DNA of 64,000 nt, from contig LYSY01000002.1 in the NCBI GenBank assembly GCA_001657395.1, forward strand, positions 620,001 through 684,000. Reading direction: 5' to 3'. The notes under the pieces were generated by a model. That model ran no database searches and had not been told where the DNA came from. It worked only from the letters and a program-made list of their open reading frames with translations. Every line of letters starts with the position of its first letter. Position 1 is the first letter of the stretch. The DNA is from Rhodospirillales bacterium BBD 1991-14 (lineage in GTDB: Bacteria > Pseudomonadota > Alphaproteobacteria > Kiloniellales > Kiloniellaceae). This document shows, piece by piece, positions 34,807 through 42,502 of the stretch. The position numbers and the translations under genes were made by a program.

Positions 34807-35634
34807 ATGTCAGATGAGAAGTACATCGGTTTCGCAAGGGACGCTTGGGAAGAGGCTGCGCCGATCCATTGGAAGGTGACACAAAGCCTTCTGGAAGAGA
34901 TCAAGGATCCTGCCCGCCGTGATATTCACGGCATTCAGATTGCAGAGCTTAGCCGCGTCGGTCTCGCTCAAGCGCGTGTGGCACAGCTAAACTGCAACAA
35001 CGGTTGTGAGTTAATTACCATCAAACGTCTGGGTGCGAGCCGATGCGTCGGGTTTGACATCGCGGAAGGCTTTATCTCTCAAGCGCGAGAGCTTGCCGCT
35101 GCCGCTGATGCAGACTGTGAGTTTGTCTGCTGCGATGCTTACAAGGTTCCGGCGGGCTTCGACGGTGGTTTTGATATCGTGGTCGTTACTGCCGGCGCGA
35201 TCTGGTTTATGCCGGACCTGATGCGCTACTTTCAGGTGGCGCGACGACTCTTGGCCCCAGGGGGTATTCTGAACATCTATGAGTCTCACCCGATCACAAC
35301 CATGTTTGAGCTGGATCGGGATCGAGGGCATGCCCCTCCGAAGATGCTTTACTCCTACTTTGACGACGAGCCGCGTCGTCACGAAACTGGTCTCGACTAC
35401 CAAGGCGACACTACCTACCAGGCAAAGCCGGTCTTTAAGTTTCGGCACAAGCTCTCGGATGTCCTGATGGCTTGCATTGAGGCGGGTTTCGTTATCGAGC
35501 GCTTCGTTGAACACGACCAGGATCCCTCTCGATCCATTCAGAGTTTTGAAGAACTGGCCATAAAGCCGCCGCTTAGTTTTCTCTTGACCGCTCGTGCCGT
35601 GGACGCGTCTGCAAACCCATCGCAGCCTGACTAG
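34807..35634 (+). CDS. class I SAM-dependent methyltransferase
   Basis: A 275-residue Rossmann-fold methyltransferase. Motif I is atypical: VAQLNCNNGCE in place of the usual DLGCGTG, followed by GFDIAEGFISQARELA (motif for ribose binding) and FVCCDAYKVP. Post motif FDIVVVTAGAIWFMPDL and LLAPGGILNIYESHP are well formed. It begins five bases after the EgtD-like gene and ends 14 before the carbamoyltransferase-like gene. Substrate unknown; the two methyltransferases probably act in one pathway. Codon use is less GC-rich than the host (32 G/C in bases 34801-34860). Confidence 0.82.
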   Translation: MSDEKYIGFARDAWEEAAPIHWKVTQSLLEEIKDPARRDIHGIQIAELSRVGLAQARVAQLNCNNGCELITIKRLGASRCVGFDIAEGFISQARELAAAADADCEFVCCDAYKVPAGFDGGFDIVVVTAGAIWFMPDLMRYFQVARRLLAPGGILNIYESHPITTMFELDRDRGHAPPKMLYSYFDDEPRRHETGLDYQGDTTYQAKPVFKFRHKLSDVLMACIEAGFVIERFVEHDQDPSRSIQSFEELAIKPPLSFLLTARAVDASANPSQPD

Positions 35635-35648
35635 GCGCCTGGGACACA

Positions 35649-36653
35649 ATGGCACCGCGGCATCTGCTATCGATGAATGATCTCGATAGGTCCCAAATCG
35701 AGCGCATTCTTGAAGCTGCCGATGCTCTGACTGATCCCGAAGCGGCCCGTCAGGTAGGGCGCCTGCTCGAGACCGATATCCTTGCGGTTCTCTTCTATCA
35801 GCCCAGCCTTCGCACCGAACTGAGTTTCCAATCGGCGATGCTGCATCTCGGGGGTCGGACTTTAAGTGTTTGTGAGCGCAGTTCGGATACAGCCAAGTAC
35901 CGCAGCACTGAGTCTTTGGCTGACGTGGCACGGGTGGTAGGCGGCTATTGCGATGCTGTGGTCTTGCGGCATCCGGACGTGGGTGCGCCCGGCGTCTTCG
36001 CTGAATTCGCATCGGTGCCGGTGATCAATGCTGGTGACGGTATAGGTGCAGGTGCCGAGCATCCGACGCAGGCGTTGATCGATCTCTTCACCATACGTCA
36101 AAGCCTGGGCCGTCTGGATCATCTTAAGATCCTGGTTGTTGGCGAGCTGCATAGCCGCGCCGCGCGCTCGCTGATGCTTGGCGTTGCCAAGTTTGACGGA
36201 ATCCAATTGTATCAGTGTTATCCCGATGGTTATGGCCTGACCGCGGTCGAGCAGGACTGTCTCGATGCCAGCGGTGTTCAAACCCGACGGGTTGAGCACC
36301 CTGACGCGGTGATCGGTGAGGTCGATCTCCTCTACCATTGCGGCACACGTGCTATGCCCGAAACATACGACGCACAGCATTTCGCCTTCGATGCTGCGCG
36401 TCTTCATGACGCGCGATCCGATATGATCGTGATGCACCCGCTGCCTCGCCGCTACGACGATTTAGCTCTCGACGTCGATGGTCTGCCGCAAGCTTCCTAC
36501 TTTCGACAGGCTAGAAACGGACTGCCGCTACGCATGGCTGTGCTGATCGACCGGCTGGCCACAACGGCCATACATCCAGAAACCCTGCTGGGCCGGGAGG
36601 TTGCGGGCAGCGCTGCTGCTGTGCCAGCAGGTAAAGCTGGCTCCAAGCCTTAA
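35649..36653 (+). CDS. aspartate carbamoyltransferase-like enzyme with altered acceptor site
   Basis: A 334-residue ATCase/OTCase-fold protein, clearly nearest to PyrB (SMNDLDRSQIERIL, INAGDG, HPTQALIDLFTI, MHPLPRRYDDL). Carbamoyl-phosphate contacts are largely kept: S-x-R-T in PSLRTELSF, the Arg in LRHP, and His/Gln in HPTQ. Aspartate contacts are lost: the PyrB 80s loop (Ser80, Lys83-Lys84-Gly) reads TAKYRSTESLAD, and the R229/Q231 segment reads YHCGTRAMPE. It therefore probably carbamoylates another amine. A resistant PyrB copy for self-protection is an alternative but does not fit the loss of catalytic residues. Third gene of the cluster. Confidence 0.8.
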   Translation: MAPRHLLSMNDLDRSQIERILEAADALTDPEAARQVGRLLETDILAVLFYQPSLRTELSFQSAMLHLGGRTLSVCERSSDTAKYRSTESLADVARVVGGYCDAVVLRHPDVGAPGVFAEFASVPVINAGDGIGAGAEHPTQALIDLFTIRQSLGRLDHLKILVVGELHSRAARSLMLGVAKFDGIQLYQCYPDGYGLTAVEQDCLDASGVQTRRVEHPDAVIGEVDLLYHCGTRAMPETYDAQHFAFDAARLHDARSDMIVMHPLPRRYDDLALDVDGLPQASYFRQARNGLPLRMAVLIDRLATTAIHPETLLGREVAGSAAAVPAGKAGSKP

Positions 36654-36790
36654 GGGGGCGCGCCATAACACACCACAATGCCGGGGGTTTTGACTTTGCC
36701 TTTCCGCTTGGCGCTTATGGCAATTCAAGTGCGTGGTCGCCGAAACGCGGTGCCAGCCTTTTTCGATATCCCGAACTGGCTGCACGGCGA

Positions 36791-37933
36791 TTGGTCCGTC
36801 TTGCCCCAATCGCAGCGGCAGATCTGGTCATACCGGAGCCTTCTGCGAACGGTATGGTTGTTCTTGGCGATTTTCCGTTTCTTCGCAAAGAGGCGCTTTC
36901 GGAACCACTGCCGCAGAACGGCTATGTCGGATTGACTTCGGGGGCTGGCTCGGCGCTTTTCCGCGCAGCGGATGGGCGCACCTACAAGCTGAAGCGCTGC
37001 GGCCTGGGTGAAACCGGCTTCAGCGATCAAGGTGTTAAGGGCTCATCTCCGATTGCCCGTGATGACGAGCACTACGATCATACGGGTACGGCCTTGAGTG
37101 GCCTCATGAGCCGCGCTTCAGCGGAGTTGGAGTTCCACCTGGCCAACAAGTTCCGGCAAGTCGCGCTCTCCACGGCTTATCGCCCCTGCGGGATCGTGGT
37201 GCCACGAACGACTGACCTTCCTGGTCTCGGCTTGGGCACGCTGGATCGACCGATTGCAGCAGTGCTTATGGAGATCGAGAGCGACCTGCGCATCGACGAA
37301 CTGGTGTACATGACGATGACGCCATTGCTCGCCAGTCTCTTCGCCACAGGTCGCCTTACTTACGACGAGCGTTACGAGGTCTTCCCGATTTTTGACTCTG
37401 ATGGAATTCCGCTAGTTGGTACACGCAGAACCTGGGCGCATTTGTCTGAGCGTTTGTATACGATCGGCAGCGCTGTCGGTGGCGTTTACCGGCGATGCCA
37501 CGATGCTGGGTTTTTGCGCGGCCTGACCAGCAGTTGGCCTGGTAACGAGGTGGTGCATGCCGATGGTCGGATCAGCATGATAGACTTTGACGGTGGTATT
37601 GCGGAAAGTGGAGCCTATCCGGAGGACATCGCCGACTTGCTCCGGCGGACAGAGATCCAGCAGTATTGCGCAGACAGCTATCTGTTCTTTACTGTGTTGC
37701 GACCGCGCACACTTCAGCTCTACGGCGAAGACTTCATCGAGGGTTGTTGGGCCGGCTATCGTGACGGAAGCCCTTTGCTGCCCATAGACCTGCTCGAAGC
37801 AATCCTCAGCGATCACTCAGAAGCCGGTCCCCAGCTCTGGGACGGTACGGATTTCGCAAGTGACTCGGCTACGCCGCTGTTGCGCCCAGAAGGCCTTGTG
37901 CTGACCGCTCCGGAGGTGCCGGATTGCCACTGA
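36791..37933 (+). CDS. kinase-like (protein-kinase/APH fold) protein of unknown function
   Basis: About 380 residues from a TTG at 36791; an ATG at 36854 is a shorter option and the 137 bases upstream may hide a start in another frame, so the N-terminus is uncertain. Kinase-like marks: a glycine-rich turn SGAGSAL, YKLKRC with candidate Lys66/Lys68, Glu112, then AGFLRGLTSSWPGNEVV with Asn252 and ISMIDFDGG with the metal-binding Asp265/Asp267. The usual HxD catalytic aspartate is not obvious, so it may be an unusual kinase, an AMP-transferase or inactive. It may phosphorylate the pathway product or intermediate; this is inference from context. Confidence 0.65.
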   Translation: MVRLAPIAAADLVIPEPSANGMVVLGDFPFLRKEALSEPLPQNGYVGLTSGAGSALFRAADGRTYKLKRCGLGETGFSDQGVKGSSPIARDDEHYDHTGTALSGLMSRASAELEFHLANKFRQVALSTAYRPCGIVVPRTTDLPGLGLGTLDRPIAAVLMEIESDLRIDELVYMTMTPLLASLFATGRLTYDERYEVFPIFDSDGIPLVGTRRTWAHLSERLYTIGSAVGGVYRRCHDAGFLRGLTSSWPGNEVVHADGRISMIDFDGGIAESGAYPEDIADLLRRTEIQQYCADSYLFFTVLRPRTLQLYGEDFIEGCWAGYRDGSPLLPIDLLEAILSDHSEAGPQLWDGTDFASDSATPLLRPEGLVLTAPEVPDCH

Positions 37934-38014
37934 GATCAAAGCCCGCGCCGCAGGATAGACCGCCCAAGGCGTGGACTGGTATTCGCAAGGGTGAAAGAAG
38001 CCCATCGAGCTGTG

Positions 38015-38995
38015 ATGACGACGCAATCGAATCCAACTCCCCATCGTAACCAGGACAACGGCCGCCGAGGCACAAATCTGACAAGGCAGGTCTGGGCTCT
38101 GGTTCTTCTTCTGACCATGGGTATCAGCTGGGGATTGTCGTTCTCTCTGGCGAAGATTGCGGCCGTCGGTGGTGCGCACCCTTTCGGCATCACGTTTTGG
38201 CAAACGCTCGTCGGCGCCGCAGTTCTCTTCGCAATCCTGTTGGCACGGCGGCAAATGCTGGTCTGGAACCCCGCCAGCATCCGCTTCTACATGGTTTGTG
38301 GTCTACTGGGAGCAGCGATCCCAGGCATTCTGTTCTACTATGCTGCTGCCCATCTGCCTGCTGGCGTACTCTCCATCAGTGTCGCCACAATTCCTATCCT
38401 CACCTTTGTGCTTTCTGCAGTCTTTCGGCTTGAACCGTTTACGCAGCTGCGCGGCCTCGGTGTTGTTTGCGGCGCGACGGCTATCGTCATCTTGGTAGGG
38501 CCGCAGCAGAGCCTGCCGGGCCCCGAGCTCACCCATTGGGTTCTCGTCGCTTGTCTGGCGGCAGCCAGCTACGCCGCCTGGAATCTTGTCATCGCGCTGA
38601 ACCGAGACAGCCAGCAGACGGCCCTTGCAATCACCTGCGGGATGTATGTCTCAGCGACGGTTCTCATGGCCCCGGTATTGCTTGCCACTGATAGTTTTGT
38701 ATCACTCGCTTGGCCGTTTGGTGCGGTCGAATGGGCAATAGTGGGGATGGGTGTTATCAGTGCGGTCGCCTATAGCCTTTTCATATACCTGGTAGGGTTG
38801 TCCGGTCCCGTCTTTGCTAGTCAGGCTTCATACATCGTCACTGTGTCGGGTGTATTCTGGGGAATGGTCCTTTTCGGGGAGCGGCACTCGTCTTGGATCT
38901 GGCTGTCGCTCACCGTCATGTGCGTGGGGCTCATGCTGGTCTTGCCTCGGCGTCAATACGTGGCCAAACAAGGTGACGACCCTGCAGCCGATTGA
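38015..38995 (+). CDS. DMT superfamily (EamA) transporter
   Basis: About 326 residues with ten hydrophobic segments in two EamA repeats, e.g. WALVLLLTMGISWGLSFSLA at the start and IVTVSGVFWGMVLFGE plus LTVMCVGLMLVLP near the end. EamA/DMT proteins commonly export amino acids and metabolites. Last gene of the low-GC operon, so the likely exporter of its product. The ATG at 38015 (MTTQSNP) was preferred over the in-frame GTG at 37991. Confidence 0.85.
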   Translation: MTTQSNPTPHRNQDNGRRGTNLTRQVWALVLLLTMGISWGLSFSLAKIAAVGGAHPFGITFWQTLVGAAVLFAILLARRQMLVWNPASIRFYMVCGLLGAAIPGILFYYAAAHLPAGVLSISVATIPILTFVLSAVFRLEPFTQLRGLGVVCGATAIVILVGPQQSLPGPELTHWVLVACLAAASYAAWNLVIALNRDSQQTALAITCGMYVSATVLMAPVLLATDSFVSLAWPFGAVEWAIVGMGVISAVAYSLFIYLVGLSGPVFASQASYIVTVSGVFWGMVLFGERHSSWIWLSLTVMCVGLMLVLPRRQYVAKQGDDPAAD

Positions 38996-39025
38996 GGATG
39001 CCGACTTCGGCCTGGGGCAGGACGT

Positions 39026-40162
39026 TCAGCGGCCGAGGCTCACTACATGGCCGCCGGCAATGGCGTGGACGAGGCGCCAGGGACCGGAGCCGTCGATCAC
39101 GACGACATCGGCGCGGCGGCCGGCCTCGAGGGTTCCGCGGTCGGGCAGCCCCATGGCCGCCGCCGGGTTGCGGGAGACGAGGCCCCAGGCGTCGTTCAGG
39201 GACAGCACGCCGCGGTCGACGAGGCGTTCGGCGGCGTGCAGCAGGCTGGGATAGTAGTAGTCGGAGGCCAGCACGGTGCAGAGCCCGTCGCGGATGGCAT
39301 CCTCGGCCGACAGCGCACCGGTATGACTGCCGCCGCGAATGACGTTGGGGCCGCCCAGGATGACGTGTTCCCCGTTGGCGACCGCGTCTGCCGCGACCTC
39401 AGGGTCAAGCGGAAATTCGCAGACAGACATGCCGAGGCCGCGATGGATGGCCCGCTCGCTGCGGGAGCTTTCGTCATGGGACAGCATGATGGCGCCGTGC
39501 CGTCCCGCCAGGTCCGCCACCTTGCGGATCTTGGCCGGAACCTCCGGCGCCCGCTGCCCGACGCTGTCGACCTCGGCCAGGTACTCCTGCACGGTGACAC
39601 CGGCGCGCTGTGCCCACTGGCCGAGCTTCTGGTGATTGCCGGCCTTCACCTTTTCCATGGTCGCCGTCGTGTGATCGTTGAAGGCGACCGCCGGCGTCGG
39701 CTGCTGGGCGAGCCAGGCGGCAACGTCGTCGATGGCGTCGTGGGCGAAGGTCTCCCAGCGCAGCTGGACGCGGTGATCGGCCGTCAGGCGCGGACGCAGA
39801 GCCTGGAGCCCCGCCATGAAGCGGCGGCCGGCTTCGAGACTGCGCGCGCCCGGTTCCCAGGAAACCGTCATGCCATGGAAGGCGGTGACAATCCCGTTGG
39901 CCAGAAGCTGACGGTCGACCGAGGCCATGGCGATCGGGAATGCGATGTCGACGCCGGGACGCGGATGCAGTTCGAGTTCGAAGGCATCGCCGTGGACGTC
40001 GACAATGCCGGGCAAGACCCAGTATCCGCGACAATCGACGCGCAGGGGATCGGCGGCCGGCGCGTCCACGATCCGGCCGTCGGCAATGTGCAGGTCGGCG
40101 ACCTCGAGACCGCCCTGGGACGTCAGCACCTGGCCCCCCGAAAGGCAAACAGCCGTGCTCAT
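39026..40162 (-). CDS. phnM: PhnM-family amidohydrolase (ribose 1-methylphosphonate 5-triphosphate diphosphatase type)
   Basis: A 378-residue amidohydrolase. The metal motif is VDVHGD (His57, Asp59), with further ligands in AFNDHTT, SHDESS and ASDYYYPS. The overall pattern, including VTAFHGMTVSWEPGARS and HGGSHTGALS-like RGGSHTGALSA, matches PhnM of the C-P lyase pathway, which removes pyrophosphate from ribose methylphosphonate triphosphate. No other phn gene is visible within this window, so the gene stands alone here; it may serve another nucleotide-phosphate substrate. Composition is host-like, marking the right edge of the low-GC block. Confidence 0.87.
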   Translation of the reverse strand: MSTAVCLSGGQVLTSQGGLEVADLHIADGRIVDAPAADPLRVDCRGYWVLPGIVDVHGDAFELELHPRPGVDIAFPIAMASVDRQLLANGIVTAFHGMTVSWEPGARSLEAGRRFMAGLQALRPRLTADHRVQLRWETFAHDAIDDVAAWLAQQPTPAVAFNDHTTATMEKVKAGNHQKLGQWAQRAGVTVQEYLAEVDSVGQRAPEVPAKIRKVADLAGRHGAIMLSHDESSRSERAIHRGLGMSVCEFPLDPEVAADAVANGEHVILGGPNVIRGGSHTGALSAEDAIRDGLCTVLASDYYYPSLLHAAERLVDRGVLSLNDAWGLVSRNPAAAMGLPDRGTLEAGRRADVVVIDGSGPWRLVHAIAGGHVVSLGR

Positions 40163-40301
40163 GGTCTTCCCCGCAAGATGTCACAGAAGTGCAACGTCCG
40201 CCGCCTCCGCGCGGCGCGCCCCGGGGGTATATCCCAGCCTTAAGAGGAAGGGAAGCGTCCGGCCCGGACAGGCCTCCTGCGTCGAACGGGCCGGATCCGC
40301 T

Positions 40302-40865
40302 CTAAGCTGCCGGACGGCTGCGCTCGCTGTCTCCGGGGGCGGCATACACGCCGGGCGCCGCCCCGGTCTTTGTCCCGGTCTTCGCCTCGGTCTGCTGGTG
40401 CGGCATGAACCGCGGACGCCAGACTCCCAGGACGACATTGGCGACCGAGAGCGCCATGACGACGCCAAGTGCCAGCCATTCTTGGGCAAGTGCTGCTTCA
40501 AGAACCTCCGGTGCGGACTCACCGCTTGCGATCTTTCGGGAGACGACGGCGGCGTAGTCGGCCTTCGCGCCGATCACCGTCAGCACGCCCTTTAACATGA
40601 AGATGCCCATCGCCGCCTTGATCAGGGCCCATCCCTTGTTCAGGAAAGGGTGGTGTGTGGCCATGGCAACAAAGCCGGAGACCAGTGCAATCGCCACGGA
40701 GGGCAGCAGAACGTAAGTACCGATCGCCGCAATCGACTGCCGCAGATCCGCATAGGCGGCGGGCGTGTCCTGCGGCGCCATGGCGAGCAGGATCATGTAA
40801 CAGCCGAGCCCGCCGATCAGCCCGCATGCGGCGAGCGAGTGAAGGACTTTCAAGACCTTGCGCAT
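40302..40865 (-). CDS. DUF2269-like membrane protein
   Basis: About 187 residues with four hydrophobic segments: VLHSLAACGLIGGLGCYMIL, TYVLLPSVAIALVSGFVAMA, IKAAMGIFMLKGVLTVIG and LALGVVMALSVANVVLGVW, then a charged tail. The ATG at 40865 follows GAGG at eight bases; an in-frame GTG at 40874 is the alternative. Family resemblance is to DUF2269 integral membrane proteins; function unknown. Single gene. Confidence 0.72.
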   Translation of the reverse strand: MRKVLKVLHSLAACGLIGGLGCYMILLAMAPQDTPAAYADLRQSIAAIGTYVLLPSVAIALVSGFVAMATHHPFLNKGWALIKAAMGIFMLKGVLTVIGAKADYAAVVSRKIASGESAPEVLEAALAQEWLALGVVMALSVANVVLGVWRPRFMPHQQTEAKTGTKTGAAPGVYAAPGDSERSRPAA

Positions 40866-41032
40866 GCGCAGCACCTCGCTTTCTGTCCCTTCGGTCTACC
40901 GGGCGGTCTCTGGTCCGGCGATCCGTCCAGGCGGCTGAGGCACCAGTCTAGCCGACAATACGCTTCGGGCGAAAACCGGCATTGCGGGGGAAGCGGGTCT
41001 TCCGCCGGGTCGGCTGCTTCCGTGTGCTTTCA

Positions 41033-41061
41033 TTGACAAGCACAGTCATGAGACATAGCGT
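41033..41061 (+). promoter_or_regulatory. promoter for the MFS leader/gene
   Basis: A perfect TTGACA (41033-41038), a 17-base spacer and TAGCGT (41056-41061). The transcript would begin near 41068, about 55 bases before the leader peptide at 41124 and about 150 before the terminator. Confidence 0.55.
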
Positions 41062-41123
41062 TCCAACCGCCCGGGGCGTTCGATCGATCCGGGCATAGCC
41101 GCCATCCCAGACAGAGGACCGTC

Positions 41124-41189
41124 GTGACCAGCATCGCCACCAGCTTCAGCTCCGGCATCGTAGTGAGGCGAAGGCGCGGGAAGCGGTAA
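41124..41189 (+). CDS. Arg-rich leader peptide (21 residues) upstream of MFS efflux gene
   Basis: A short frame GTG...TAA with AGAGGA five bases upstream. The peptide begins MTSIATSF and ends VVRRRRGKR; the arginine run uses AGG, CGA, AGG, CGC, including codons that are rare in a GC-rich genome. The last codons and stop form one hairpin (GGAAGCGG-TAA-CCGCTTCC, 41179-41197) with the stop codon exactly in the loop. An intrinsic terminator follows 26 bases after the stop and precedes the efflux gene. This is the arrangement of an attenuator leader. It is inference: no such leader is known to me for this gene. Confidence 0.55.
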   Translation: MTSIATSFSSGIVVRRRRGKR

Positions 41190-41197
41190 CCGCTTCC
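41179..41197 (+). promoter_or_regulatory. leader hairpin with stop codon in its loop
   Basis: GGAAGCGG pairs over eight bases with CCGCTTCC around the TAA stop of the leader peptide. A ribosome finishing or stalling on the leader would open it. A competing pairing is possible between GGCGCG (41173-41178) and CGCGCC (41212-41217), which would cover part of the terminator's 5' arm. Confidence 0.55.
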
Positions 41198-41214
41198 GGA
41201 TCACGACGTGACGC

Positions 41215-41241
41215 GCCCCCGACCGGTTCGGGGGCTTTTTT
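41215..41241 (+). terminator. intrinsic terminator between leader peptide and MFS gene
   Basis: GCCCCCGA (41215-41222), loop CCGGT, TCGGGGGC (41228-41235) and then TTTTTT. It is a textbook intrinsic terminator on the plus strand, 28 bases before the MFS start codon. The only open frame it can terminate from the promoter at 41033 is the leader. Confidence 0.85.
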
Positions 41242-41268
41242 ATTGCGATACTTCAGAAGGTTGTGAAG

Positions 41269-42474
41269 ATGGCTCCCGCTGACCGAACGCCGCCCAGGAT
41301 GCTGACGCTGATTCTGCTGACCGGCGTCTCCATCCTCTCTCTCAACATGTTCGTCCCCTCGCTGGTCAACATCGCCGCCGATCTTGACGCCGACTACACC
41401 TTGGTCAGCCTCGCGATCGCGGGCTACCTGGCCGTGACGGCGGTGCTGCAGATCGTGATCGGGCCGCTGTCGGACCGCTACGGGCGCCGGCCCGTGTTGC
41501 TTTGGGCGATCGCACTCTTCGCGGCGGCGTCGCTGGGCTGCCTCATGGCAGAGGACGTCTGGACGTTTCTGTTCTTCCGGTTGCTGCAGGCTGCCATTGT
41601 CGCTGGCGGTGCGCTCTCGCGCGTGGTCGTGCGGGACATGGTGCCCCCGAAGGAGGCGGCCGGCCTGCTCGGCACCATTGCGATGGCCATGGCGGTGGCG
41701 CCGATGCTGGGGCCGATGGTCGGCGGTGTGCTCGACGAGCTGTTCGGCTGGCGCTCCAGCTTTCTCGCCTTCGCCCTGATGGGGGTCGCCCTTTTCGGTC
41801 TGACCTGGTTCGATCTGGGGGAGACGAACGCATCGCCCTCGCAGACCTTCGGCGCCCAGATCCGCTCCTACCCGGTTCTGCTGCGGTCCGGGCGCTTCTG
41901 GGGTTACGCCGGCTGCATGGCGTTTTCGACCGGGGCTTTCTTTGCCTTCATCGCCGGGGCGCCTCTGGTCGCAACCGCACTGTTCCAGGTGTCGCCCGGG
42001 ATGCTGGGGCTCTACGTCGGTTCCATCACAGGCGGATTCGTTCTCGGCAGCTTTGCCGCAGCCCGCCTCGCCAAGGGCTTCGAGCTGGAAACGATGATGC
42101 TGGCGGGGCGCATCGTCGCCTGTTCCGGCCTCGCCGCCGGTCTGCTGCTCTTTGCGGGCGGGGTGGTGCACGAGCTTGCCCTCTTCGGCGCCACCGTCTT
42201 CGTCGGCATCGGCAACGGCATCACGATGCCCAGCAGCAACGTCGGCGCCATGTCGGTTCGCACCGACCTGGCGGGCACCGCCTCCGGCCTTGCCGGGGCG
42301 CTCACCATGGGGGGCGGCGCCCTTCTGACCTGGATGGCGGGTATCGCCGTCACCGCGCAGAGCGGCGCGACGGCGCTGCTGGGGCTGATGTTCGCAACTT
42401 CGTTCCTGGGCCTGCTCTGCGCCTGGTGGGTCCATGGGCTCGCGCGGCGGGCGGCTTCCCAGGAAGCGTCATGA
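41269..42474 (+). CDS. MFS multidrug efflux transporter (Bcr/CflA family)
   Basis: A 401-residue twelve-helix major facilitator. The loop 2-3 signature is GPLSDRYGRRPVLL and the drug-exporter motif in TM5 region is MAVAPMLGPMVGGVLDELFGWR, typical of Bcr/CflA-type bicyclomycin/chloramphenicol or other drug/H+ antiporters. The ATG at 41269 has AGAAGG eight bases before it. Expression is probably limited by the leader/terminator upstream. Substrate not predictable. Confidence 0.9.
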   Translation: MAPADRTPPRMLTLILLTGVSILSLNMFVPSLVNIAADLDADYTLVSLAIAGYLAVTAVLQIVIGPLSDRYGRRPVLLWAIALFAAASLGCLMAEDVWTFLFFRLLQAAIVAGGALSRVVVRDMVPPKEAAGLLGTIAMAMAVAPMLGPMVGGVLDELFGWRSSFLAFALMGVALFGLTWFDLGETNASPSQTFGAQIRSYPVLLRSGRFWGYAGCMAFSTGAFFAFIAGAPLVATALFQVSPGMLGLYVGSITGGFVLGSFAAARLAKGFELETMMLAGRIVACSGLAAGLLLFAGGVVHELALFGATVFVGIGNGITMPSSNVGAMSVRTDLAGTASGLAGALTMGGGALLTWMAGIAVTAQSGATALLGLMFATSFLGLLCAWWVHGLARRAASQEAS

Positions 42475-42502
42475 CGCGAAGATCTGCTCCGATCGGCCGC
42501 CC

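Noticed and set aside
35649-36653. Housekeeping pyrB
   Set aside because: Key aspartate-binding residues are replaced, no pyrC or other pyrimidine gene is adjacent, and it lies in a low-GC accessory operon.
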